A DNA stretch of 5,836 nucleotides from Fidelibacterota bacterium (lineage in GTDB: Bacteria > Fidelibacterota > Fidelibacteria > Fidelibacterales > Fidelibacteraceae). The notes below the pieces were generated by a model. That model was given only the letters and a program-made list of their open reading frames with translations, had not been told where the DNA came from and searched no databases. Where the stretch lies: positions 1 through 5,836 of the forward strand of contig DAOVOB010000083.1 in the NCBI GenBank assembly GCA_030629925.1. The letters run 5' to 3'. Below are positions 1 to 5,550 of the stretch, one piece after another; position 1 is the first letter of the stretch; each line of letters starts with the position of its first letter. The translations under genes were made by a program, and so were the position numbers.

Positions 1-10
1 CAATTGACAA

Positions 11-30
11 GCCTTCGCTAAAGCTTCGGC
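11..30 (-). repeat. GNA-loop hairpin repeat, copy A
   Basis: Read on the minus strand this 20-nt unit folds as outer stem GCC/GGC, a symmetric internal loop GAA/GAA, inner stem GCT/AGC and a TT tip. It has the same layout as three copies downstream of the operon (5327-5356, 5439-5465, 5487-5512), which lie on the plus strand. It is preceded on its own strand by CCTG (plus 34-37), as the other copies are. A perfect 10-nt palindrome (29-38) overlaps its edge. It lies beyond the 3' end of the four-helix-bundle gene but has no T-tract, so it is not a convincing terminator. Confidence 0.6.
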
Positions 31-38
31 CTGCAGGC

Positions 39-80
39 AAAGGACAATTGAATTAGCAGTTATCAATTGACAGTTAATAT
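39..80 (-). repeat. heptamer-type repeat array, inverted copy of 523-564
   Basis: This 42-nt segment matches the reverse complement of 523-564 at 33 of 42 positions by manual alignment. Read on the minus strand it breaks into 7-nt words such as TCAATTG, ATAACTG, CTAATTC and TCCTTTG, with one 5-nt AATTG interruption. The word order and the interruption are the same on the other side of the neighbouring gene. The repeat abuts the stop codon of the minus-strand gene at 81. Confidence 0.65.
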
Positions 81-440
81 TTACAACATATTCAGATTCT
101 TTTTGGTTGTTTTAACGATAGTCTGAAGGATTTTGTTTATCTCAACGCAATCATTCATTAGACTTTTATCTTCTTTATTAAAATATTCCGTTTTTGTTAG
201 TAATTCGATCCAGAATTCAGTTTCACTTGCTTCTTTTAACGCGATGTTGGTTTTTGAAAGGAAATCTTTTTTACTTTGAGCTTGTACAGCTTCCTTCATG
301 TTTGCACCTATGCTTGTACCTGATTTCAATAACTGTCTTGACATAACATACTCTTTTTTCTCATTTTGAAGATAGTTATATGCCCTTACAATTCTGATCG
401 CAAAGTTGATACTTTTATCAAGAATAAGATTCGTCCCCAT
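81..440 (-). CDS. four helix bundle protein (23S rRNA intervening-sequence protein type)
   Basis: The 119-residue product has the length and sequence pattern of the stand-alone four-helix-bundle family first described from proteins encoded by insertions in 23S rRNA genes. Diagnostic stretches are the SRQLLKSGTSIGANMKEA segment (about residues 34-51) and the following KKDFLSKTNIALKEASETEFW run (about 57-77). The whole protein is predicted helical, with no signal peptide or membrane segment, so it should be cytosolic. The biochemical role of free-standing copies is unknown. The fold is related to the Avd accessory protein of diversity-generating retroelements, but no reverse transcriptase or variable repeat is visible here. 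The start at 440 is supported by AAGGAGT five bases upstream. The gene diverges from the operon at 658 and is flanked by inverted copies of one repeat array, which hints at a cassette. Family assignment is firm; function is open. Confidence 0.93.
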   Translation of the reverse strand: MGTNLILDKSINFAIRIVRAYNYLQNEKKEYVMSRQLLKSGTSIGANMKEAVQAQSKKDFLSKTNIALKEASETEFWIELLTKTEYFNKEDKSLMNDCVEINKILQTIVKTTKKNLNML

Positions 441-444
441 TTTT

Positions 445-451
445 ACTCCTT
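445..451 (-). promoter_or_regulatory. ribosome binding site of the four-helix-bundle gene
   Basis: The minus strand reads AAGGAGT, then TAAA-type spacing and ATG at 440. It is the strongest Shine-Dalgarno match in the window and fixes the start of the minus-strand gene. Confidence 0.8.
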
Positions 452-464
452 TTTGCCATTTTTT

Positions 465-492
465 TTCATAAAACTAATAAAATTCAAATCAA
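465..492 (-). promoter_or_regulatory. putative sigma70-type promoter for the four-helix-bundle gene
   Basis: On the minus strand TTGATT (plus 487-492) and TATGAA (plus 465-470) are separated by 16 nt. Transcription would start near 458, leaving a short leader that contains the ribosome binding site. The surroundings are very AT-rich, so a chance match is possible. Confidence 0.3.
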
Positions 493-525
493 TATTCAAC
501 AGCCAGAAAAAAACTGTGATATACA

Positions 526-627
526 TCAATTATCCATTGATAATTACTAATCAAATTGTCCTTTATCCTTTGTCCTTTATCAATTGTAAAAGTTTTGCCT
601 TTTGCCTTTTGACTTTTGCCTTTTTAA
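526..627 (+). repeat. degenerate heptanucleotide array
   Basis: The segment divides into 7-nt words. TCAATTA (526), TCCATTG (533) and ATAATTA (540) are contiguous. After a 12-nt irregular stretch come TCCTTTA (559), TCCTTTG (566), TCCTTTA (573) and TCAATTG (580). After a 6-nt break come TTTTGCC (593), TTTTGCC (600), TTTTGAC (607), TTTTGCC (614) and TTTTTAA (621). Tandem degenerate heptamers of this kind resemble the short tandemly repeated repetitive sequences known from filamentous cyanobacteria. Stops in the overlapping frame and the low complexity argue against coding. This is the bulk of the divergent intergenic region 441-657. Confidence 0.75.
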
Positions 628-636
628 TGTTATTTT
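609..636 (+). promoter_or_regulatory. weak candidate promoter for the antiporter operon
   Basis: TTGACT (609-614) and TATTTT (631-636) are spaced by 16 nt, about 20 nt upstream of the first operon start codon. The -35-like box arises from the one variant word, TTTTGAC, in the heptamer array. The -10 match is poor, and no better pair was found in 441-657, so the operon promoter remains uncertain. Confidence 0.25.
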
Positions 637-645
637 CATCGCGGT

Positions 646-650
646 GAGGT
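646..650 (+). promoter_or_regulatory. ribosome binding site of the first operon gene
   Basis: GAGGT lies seven bases before the ATG at 658 and complements the ACCTC part of the usual 16S 3' end. The frame is closed by a TAA at 625-627 with no other ATG in between, so 658 is the only credible start. Confidence 0.65.
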
Positions 651-657
651 AATTGCA

Positions 658-1065
658 ATGAAGGGTTTCGAAAAAGAAAGAAATAAGACTCCAAACCCGC
701 TCTGGGTAAAATTGCGCTTCTATATCCTTATCTTGCTATCAACCGCACTTATACTTCTGTTAATAATAAACTTAGATAATGCTGAACACTTAGTGGAAAA
801 TATTCTTCCAGCCGGTATTAGTCTAACAAATGCAGTCATTGCTTATATTGTTACAAAACGTAAACAAGGCAGTAGGACTTATAAACAAATAATGGATAAC
901 ATTAAAAAATGGACCATTATTCGTTTTATCGGCATGGCACTTTTTGTTTTTCTGCCCATCATTACTAAGGTCGTTGAACCCCTCCCTTTTATCTTCTCAT
1001 TTATCGGTTTCTATATTCTACATCAAGTCACGGAAATTGTCATCTTGCAAAAGGAAATAAAATAA
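658..1065 (+). CDS. small four-TM membrane protein, AtpI-like in size and layout
   Basis: The 135-residue protein has a charged N-terminus (residues 1-20) and four likely transmembrane helices at about 21-39, 48-66, 87-105 and 109-130. A basic, polar cytoplasmic loop at 67-86 includes the run TKRKQGSR. There is no signal peptide. Size, helix number and the basic loop between helices 2 and 3 resemble the small AtpI/ATP synthase subunit I-like proteins that precede F-type ATPase genes in related bacteria. No catalytic motif is visible, and no ATPase gene is present in the window. It is the first gene of the operon, with its stop four bases before the next ATG, so co-translation with the antiporter is likely. 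A role as a small partner or assembly factor of the antiporter is only inference. The coding call is secure from reading-frame length, hydrophobicity pattern and ribosome binding site; the family call is tentative. Confidence 0.85.
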   Translation: MKGFEKERNKTPNPLWVKLRFYILILLSTALILLLIINLDNAEHLVENILPAGISLTNAVIAYIVTKRKQGSRTYKQIMDNIKKWTIIRFIGMALFVFLPIITKVVEPLPFIFSFIGFYILHQVTEIVILQKEIK

Positions 1066-1069
1066 TGTT

Positions 1070-3223
1070 ATGAAACGTTCCACTCGACATATTCTTCCGG
1101 CCCTGTTTATCATCCTACTAATTCCTCAGTTTAGTTTTGCATCCGATGGCAATTCGATGGTCGAGCAAATGATGCTTTTAGTTTTCCAATTGGCCCTTAT
1201 TCTTTTTGCGGCAAAATATATGGGGAAATTGTTTGATCATTTTCATTTGCCTTCTGTAATTGGTGAACTTTTTGCCGGAATTTTGATCGGTCCTTTTTTA
1301 TTGGGTAAAATTCCGCTTCCCGGATTACCACATGGTCTCTTCGGTGATTTCCTCTTTAATAATCCTACTGCAGCTCTTCCCGTCTCAAATGAATTATACG
1401 CTTTCTCTGTGATCGCATCCATTCTTCTGCTATTCATGGTAGGACTTGAAACAGATATAAATCTCTTTTTAAGATATTCATTCCCAAGTATTGTGATTGG
1501 TGGAATGGGGGTTGTATTCTCCTTTGTTGCCGGTACCGGCATTGCAGCTTTCTTCTTAAAAGAACCCTTTATGCATCCGCAAGCTTTATTTCTAGGCGTG
1601 ATCTCTACAGCTACATCTGTGGGAATAACGGCCAGAATATTATCGTCCCGTAAAAAAATAAATTCACCGGAAGGAGTAACTATCCTTGGATCCGCGGTGA
1701 TCGATGATGTGTTCGGGATCATACTTCTTGCGATCGTTATTGGAATTGCAGCCAGTAAACTTGGTATGATGAACTGGGCACATATCGGTCGTACCTCGAT
1801 AAAAGCACTCAGCGTTTGGCTGATCTTTACAGTTCTTGGACTTGTTTTTGCTCAACAGATCAGCCGTTACTTGAAAACATTCAAGAAAGCAAGCTCAATC
1901 GGGATCATGTCTTTTGGACTTGCCTTACTTTTTGCCGGAATTTTTGAATCAGCAGGACTTGCCATGATCATTGGTGCCTATGTTATGGGGCTTTCACTCT
2001 CCAAGACAGATCTTTCTTATGTTATTCAGGAAAGTCTGCATAATATTTATGAATTCTTCGTTCCCATCTTTTTCTGTATATCAGGTATGTTCGTAGATTT
2101 TAGTGTTTTTAATAATTGGAAGATACTTTTGTTTGGTATTGTCTATGCTGTAACTGCTTATGTTACAAAAATGCTTGGTTGCGGTATTCCCGCGCGCTTT
2201 TTCAAATTTAATAATACCGGCGCCATTCGCATCGGGATCGGAATGGTTCCTCGTGGTGAGGTTGCCCTGATCATTATTGGTATCGGTCTATCTCATGGCA
2301 TTCTGAACGAAGAATTGACCGGTGTCGCAATATTAATGGTTCTGGTCACATCTGTTATGGCACCTGTCCAATTGGATCATCTATTAAAAAAGAAAAAATC
2401 CGGAGTAGCGAAAGGACTAATGGTAGATGAACAAATTCAAACTGATTATTCATTTCCATCAACTGCGATCACTGAACTCATTTCAAATAAATTGATATCC
2501 TATTTTCAAAATGAAGGTTTTTTTATCAATATTATCGAAGGTGATAATCATATTTATCATATTCGCCGACTCAATACTTTTTTAACATTTCAGTTTTTGG
2601 ATACAATGATCTCATTTTCCACACGTGAAGATGACATTCCCTATGTTAAAAATATTATGTATGAGACGCTTCTCGATCTTAATCAAACGATCGAAAAACT
2701 TAAAGCAGTAGTTAAACCCGAGGAATTAAAAAAAGATTTGAAAATGAAAACAAGTTCCGGAAATGGAAAAACTAACTTTCCCCTTGATAAAGTATTGGAT
2801 GCTAAGTGTATCATCATGAATTTAGATGCAGATAGTAAAGAAGGTATTATCAGGTCTTTAGTAGATGTCCTGAATAATAACAATTCACTTCTAGATGCCG
2901 AAGAAGTCAAACAGGCCGTATTAGAGCGTGAAAACGCTATGAGCACAGGAATGCAACACGGCGTAGCACTTCCGCATGGTAAAACTGATGCCGTAAAGAA
3001 AATAACCATGGCTGTGGGATTAAAACCTGAAGGGTTTGATTTCAAATCTCTTGATGGAAAACCATCCAAGGTTTTTATTTTGGTCGTATCTAGAAAAAAA
3101 ACCGCCGAACCACACATACAACTTCTATCTGAAATTGGAAAAAAACTATTTTCAGAAAATGCTGTAAATAAACTACTATCTTGTAAAAACGAAGAAGAAG
3201 TCAGAAACTTCTTTGTCAAGTAA
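1070..3223 (+). CDS. CPA2-type cation:proton antiporter with C-terminal PTS EIIA domain
   Basis: This 717-residue inner-membrane protein should exchange Na+ or K+ for H+. Residues 1-24 look like a signal peptide or extra leader helix (hydrophobic core, then FSFA before SDG). Residues about 33-440 form the roughly 12-helix antiporter domain. Seen in it are a GELFAGILIGP segment (65-75), a helix-breaking STATSVGITARIL segment (179-191), the ion-binding acidic pair D212-D213 in VIDDVFG, and R395 in GMVPRGEVAL. The DD pair is the known proton/cation site of NhaA/NapA-like exchangers. Residues about 456-545 are a small alpha/beta linker domain. Residues about 571-717 are a fructose/nitrogen-type EIIA domain with the STGMQHGVALPHGK motif; H636 is the expected phosphorylated histidine. 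Full antiporters without EIIA are about 400 residues, so the tail is a regulatory fusion. The start at 1070 keeps the leader. The ribosome binding signal is oddly distant. Ion specificity cannot be read from sequence. Confidence 0.96.
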   Translation: MKRSTRHILPALFIILLIPQFSFASDGNSMVEQMMLLVFQLALILFAAKYMGKLFDHFHLPSVIGELFAGILIGPFLLGKIPLPGLPHGLFGDFLFNNPTAALPVSNELYAFSVIASILLLFMVGLETDINLFLRYSFPSIVIGGMGVVFSFVAGTGIAAFFLKEPFMHPQALFLGVISTATSVGITARILSSRKKINSPEGVTILGSAVIDDVFGIILLAIVIGIAASKLGMMNWAHIGRTSIKALSVWLIFTVLGLVFAQQISRYLKTFKKASSIGIMSFGLALLFAGIFESAGLAMIIGAYVMGLSLSKTDLSYVIQESLHNIYEFFVPIFFCISGMFVDFSVFNNWKILLFGIVYAVTAYVTKMLGCGIPARFFKFNNTGAIRIGIGMVPRGEVALIIIGIGLSHGILNEELTGVAILMVLVTSVMAPVQLDHLLKKKKSGVAKGLMVDEQIQTDYSFPSTAITELISNKLISYFQNEGFFINIIEGDNHIYHIRRLNTFLTFQFLDTMISFSTREDDIPYVKNIMYETLLDLNQTIEKLKAVVKPEELKKDLKMKTSSGNGKTNFPLDKVLDAKCIIMNLDADSKEGIIRSLVDVLNNNNSLLDAEEVKQAVLERENAMSTGMQHGVALPHGKTDAVKKITMAVGLKPEGFDFKSLDGKPSKVFILVVSRKKTAEPHIQLLSEIGKKLFSENAVNKLLSCKNEEEVRNFFVK

Positions 3224-3224
3224 A

Positions 3225-3230
3225 GTGAGG
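3225..3230 (+). promoter_or_regulatory. ribosome binding site of the EIIA gene
   Basis: GTGAGG ends five bases before the ATG at 3236, inside the 12-nt gap after the antiporter stop codon. It is the same GAGG-type signal as at 646-650. Confidence 0.6.
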
Positions 3231-3235
3231 ATTTA

Positions 3236-4048
3236 ATGAAATTAGAACATTATTTTAATGTAAAAGCGACTAAGTTGCAGGCGACGGCTACTCATAAGCA
3301 GGACCTGTTAATGGAAATCGCAAAGGAAGCAAAATCTTCTGAAACACTAAGCCATGTCGATACGGAGCATCTCTTTAAGAAATTATCCGAAAGAGAAACA
3401 ATAGGGTCCACCGGATTTAGTGACGGAATCGCTATCCCCCATTGCAGTCTGGATAATATTAATGATTTTGTTATTGGAGTCTTAATATCAAAAGATGGAA
3501 TTGATTTTAAATCGGTTGACGGGAAACCGACAAAGCTTTTTATGTATATTATTGCACCGACAAAACAGCGAAATAAACATATTCGTATTCTTTCAGAATT
3601 ATCAAAAGTTCTGCGAATATCCTCAAATGTTGAAACTTTACTAGCACAAAAAAGTGTGAAGAACTTTTTTGATAAATTCTGTGAATACGGCACATGGGAC
3701 GTAAGCAAAGAACTATCGCGTGATTATTCTCAGGTCACAGTTCATATTCAGGATCATGAAGCTTTTGACAATATTTTAGAAATTTTCACAGAGATCCAAG
3801 ATTGCCATGTTTCAATTATTGAAGGACACAGTGCCGGTAAATATCTTTATTCTTTGCCTCTTTTCTCACAGTTTATGAATGAGAGCAATCAAGGATTTCA
3901 TCGTGTGATCATTGCTGTATTGAATACAGTGTATGTTAACAACTGCATCAGAACAATAAACGACGTAACAGAAAAACTGAAAGATGAATCAAAGGTCATG
4001 ATCACAACTCATGCATTGAGTTATTATTCCGGTTCGATCAATATATAA
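3236..4048 (+). CDS. stand-alone PTS EIIA domain protein with C-terminal PII-like alpha/beta domain
   Basis: The 270-residue cytosolic protein has an N-terminal EIIA domain of the fructose/PtsN type (about residues 1-148). The active-site motif STGFSDGIAIPHC is intact, so H69 is the expected phosphohistidine. The stretch IDFKSVDGKPTKLF (89-102) closely mirrors FDFKSLDGKPSKVF in the antiporter's own EIIA domain. A second domain (about 163-262) alternates strands and helices (VTVHI, ILEIFTEI, HVSIIEG, VIIAVL, CIRTINDVTEKL), a pattern like PII or other ferredoxin-fold regulators. This is unproven because the nucleotide-binding loop signature is not recognisable. Plain EIIA-Ntr proteins are about 150 residues, so the extra domain is unusual. 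EIIA-Ntr is known to control K+ uptake systems in enterobacteria. Its position between two antiporter genes suggests it senses phosphorylation state, and perhaps a ligand, and acts on one or both. No EI, HPr or sugar permease gene is in the window. Confidence 0.93.
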   Translation: MKLEHYFNVKATKLQATATHKQDLLMEIAKEAKSSETLSHVDTEHLFKKLSERETIGSTGFSDGIAIPHCSLDNINDFVIGVLISKDGIDFKSVDGKPTKLFMYIIAPTKQRNKHIRILSELSKVLRISSNVETLLAQKSVKNFFDKFCEYGTWDVSKELSRDYSQVTVHIQDHEAFDNILEIFTEIQDCHVSIIEGHSAGKYLYSLPLFSQFMNESNQGFHRVIIAVLNTVYVNNCIRTINDVTEKLKDESKVMITTHALSYYSGSINI

Positions 4049-4053
4049 AGGCG
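4048..4053 (+). promoter_or_regulatory. ribosome binding site of the second antiporter gene
   Basis: AAGGCG begins on the last base of the EIIA gene's stop codon and ends 10 nt before the ATG at 4064. It is a moderate match to the consensus. Confidence 0.4.
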
Positions 4054-4063
4054 AATATTTTAC

Positions 4064-5320
4064 ATGAATATAATATTTGATTCAATACATAACATTTCCG
4101 ATCTCCTCATTCTGGGGATCGTTATTATTGCTTCTTTCTTCTCCGGCAAATTGCTTAAATACATCAAGTTGCCTTCCCTGATCGGTTTTATGCTTATTGG
4201 TGTCATACTTGGACCATCACTGCTGGATATATTGGGTGTGGTCAAGCAAGAACATTTAGGATTTTTAACCGAGATCGCGCTTAGTTTCATTGCATTAAGC
4301 ATTGGACTTGAGCTAAACTTCTCATCCATTAAAAAACTCGGATCCGGGATCGTTTGGATCATTTTGATAGAATCGATCGGTACTTTTATTCTTGTCACTG
4401 GAGTTGTCTTTCTTGTCACTAAGAATCTACCCCTAGCCCTGATATTAGGGGGTATAGCTCCTGCCAGCGCTCCGGAAGGTACGGTAGCGGTTATACAGGA
4501 GAATAAAACAAAGGGACCGCTTACAAAGGCTCTTTACGCGGTTGTTGGCTTTGATGACGGCCTGGGTATCGTTATTTTTGGTTTTGCTGCAGCTATATCT
4601 AAAAAACTTTTGATGCATGAGGCCGGTGCAGAAGATACAGGTTTTTTTATCATGATGTTAGAGCCCCTTAAAGAGATCGGATTAAGTATTATTGTTGGTG
4701 TTATTATTGCGTTTTTCTTTTCTCTGGTATCTAGAAAGCTTAAAAACTCAGGTGATGTTTCTTTATTACTAATTGGCTCTACCTTTGTCGCCATTGGTTT
4801 AAGTGCTCAATTCCATCTATCATTGATCATGGTCAATCTCATAATTGGACTTGTAGTTGTAAATACTCAATCGCACAACCTCATACAAAAAATACGGGAT
4901 CGTCTTCCCGCTTACATGCCGCTACTATTTATCCTCTTTTTTGCTCTTGCCGGAGCAAGTCTGAACTTCAGTGCATTACCCGCATTGGGCTTGGTAGGTT
5001 TGGTGTATATTTTAACCCGTTCCGGTGGTTTGATTATTGGTGCTCGTCTCGGAGCTTCATTGGGACATATTGATAAGAAGATCAAGAACTGGATCGGCTT
5101 GGGTATTCTGGCTCAAGGAGGTGTAGCGATCGGTCTTTCGCTTATTGTGAAACATGATTTTGCCGGTCTTGGCATAGTAATGGCAGACGGTCAAACGAGC
5201 GGTGACGCCATAGGAATTACAGTCATTACCTTAGTAACGGCAACCTCCGTTATTTTCAGCATGATCGGCCCCATTCTTGCACGTGTAGCATTGAAGAAAG
5301 CCGGGGAAATTGAAGGGTAG
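4064..5320 (+). CDS. cation:proton antiporter, short form without regulatory tail
   Basis: The 418-residue protein is almost entirely membrane, with about 12-13 hydrophobic segments, and belongs to the monovalent cation:proton antiporter superfamily. Early GFMLIGVILGPSLL (41-54) is the typical second helix. The IAPASAPEGTVAVIQE segment (131-146) is the crossed-helix region. D164-D165 in VGFDDGLGIVIF is the acidic ion-binding pair. In the late helix where the upstream antiporter has R395, this one reads GILAQGGVAIGL with Q351, so a basic residue is absent at the presumed equivalent position. It has no signal peptide, no EIIA and no TrkA/RCK domain; it ends soon after the last helix. It is the last gene of the operon, 15 nt after the EIIA gene. 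Lack of its own EIIA beside a free EIIA gene makes regulation in trans plausible but unproven. Substrate (Na+ or K+) is undetermined. Confidence 0.95.
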   Translation: MNIIFDSIHNISDLLILGIVIIASFFSGKLLKYIKLPSLIGFMLIGVILGPSLLDILGVVKQEHLGFLTEIALSFIALSIGLELNFSSIKKLGSGIVWIILIESIGTFILVTGVVFLVTKNLPLALILGGIAPASAPEGTVAVIQENKTKGPLTKALYAVVGFDDGLGIVIFGFAAAISKKLLMHEAGAEDTGFFIMMLEPLKEIGLSIIVGVIIAFFFSLVSRKLKNSGDVSLLLIGSTFVAIGLSAQFHLSLIMVNLIIGLVVVNTQSHNLIQKIRDRLPAYMPLLFILFFALAGASLNFSALPALGLVGLVYILTRSGGLIIGARLGASLGHIDKKIKNWIGLGILAQGGVAIGLSLIVKHDFAGLGIVMADGQTSGDAIGITVITLVTATSVIFSMIGPILARVALKKAGEIEG

Positions 5321-5326
5321 CTGGCC

Positions 5327-5356
5327 TGTCCGGCGTAGCCTTGGCGTAGACGGATG
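5327..5356 (+). repeat. GNA-loop hairpin repeat, copy B
   Basis: The core folds as TCCGGC (5329-5334) against GACGGA (5349-5354) with one mismatch, internal loop GTA/GTA, inner stem GCC/GGC and a TT tip. G-T pairs extend the outer stem by two. It starts seven bases after the stop codon of the second antiporter gene and is preceded by CCTG, as are the other copies. It lies between the stop codon and the terminator, so it would be transcribed in the 3' untranslated region. Confidence 0.65.
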
Positions 5357-5372
5357 ACTGGTAAATTTTCAT

Positions 5373-5405
5373 AAAAGGACTCGGACGATCGAGTCCTTTT
5401 CTTTT
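5373..5405 (+). terminator. rho-independent terminator of the antiporter operon
   Basis: A perfect 11-bp inverted repeat (AAAAGGACTCG at 5373-5383, complement at 5390-5400) encloses a 6-nt loop. The run TTTTCTTTT (5397-5405) covers the stem end and the bases after it. The A-tract on the left side could let it also act on the opposite strand. It lies 52 nt after the last stop codon, and no comparable structure occurs between the operon genes, which supports one transcript. Confidence 0.92.
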
Positions 5406-5438
5406 AGTTGAAATAATATGTACTCCTCACCCCTGCCT

Positions 5439-5465
5439 GCCGTAGCTCCCAGTAGGAGCGAAGGC
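5439..5465 (+). repeat. GNA-loop hairpin repeat, copy C
   Basis: Outer stem GCC/GGC (5439-5441 with 5463-5465), internal loop GTA/GAA, a longer inner stem GCTCC/GGAGC (5445-5449 with 5455-5459) and loop CAGTA. It shares the internal-loop layout of copies A, B and D, but its inner stem is two pairs longer. It is preceded by CCTG words and followed directly by heptamer words (5469-5482). Confidence 0.65.
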
Positions 5466-5468
5466 TGG

Positions 5469-5482
5469 TCTCACTTCTCACG
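5469..5482 (+). repeat. tandem heptamer pair between hairpins C and D
   Basis: TCTCACT (5469-5475) is followed at once by TCTCACG (5476-5482), differing in one base. They fill most of the space between two hairpin repeats and keep the 7-nt period seen elsewhere in the non-coding DNA. Confidence 0.55.
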
Positions 5483-5486
5483 CCTG

Positions 5487-5512
5487 CCCTTCGTAGCCTT
5501 GGCGTAGAAGGG
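5487..5512 (+). repeat. GNA-loop hairpin repeat, copy D
   Basis: A perfect 6-bp outer stem, CCCTTC (5487-5492) with GAAGGG (5507-5512), encloses internal loop GTA/GTA, inner stem GCC/GGC and a TT tip. The central 14 nt are identical to copy B, while the outer stem differs on both arms in compensating fashion. Confidence 0.7.
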
Positions 5513-5526
5513 TCTTACGTCTTACA
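5513..5526 (+). repeat. tandem heptamer pair after hairpin D
   Basis: TCTTACG (5513-5519) and TCTTACA (5520-5526) follow the hairpin with no gap. Looser words TCTCAAT (5531) and TCTTTCT (5538) continue to the next hairpin. Confidence 0.55.
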
Positions 5527-5550
5527 ATTATCTCAATTCTTTCTCGACCA

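Noticed and set aside
11..38. Terminator for the four-helix-bundle gene
   Set aside because: The hairpins here have short stems with an internal loop and no T-tract on the minus strand after them.
1..80. CRISPR array at the left edge
   Set aside because: The repeated CAATTG words are short, degenerate and spaced irregularly for a CRISPR, with no equal-length unique spacers.
81..440. 23S rRNA gene with an intervening sequence
   Set aside because: The four-helix-bundle protein family was first found inside 23S genes, but no rRNA sequence is recognisable on either side here.
526..627. CRISPR or simple microsatellite in the divergent region
   Set aside because: There are no spacers, and the words vary too much for a microsatellite; a degenerate heptamer array describes it better.
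366..647. Plus-strand reading frame of 93 codons
   Set aside because: It starts inside the four-helix-bundle gene on the opposite strand and runs through the heptamer array. The product is low-complexity, with no ribosome binding site and no recognisable family.
1243..1855. Minus-strand open frames opposite the antiporter domain
   Set aside because: They lie entirely within a strongly supported membrane-protein gene, have no ribosome binding sites, and give products of no recognisable pattern.
2683..3219. Long minus-strand open frame opposite the antiporter EIIA domain
   Set aside because: The plus-strand frame shows an intact EIIA motif with its active histidine. The antisense frame is a serine/phenylalanine-rich shadow.
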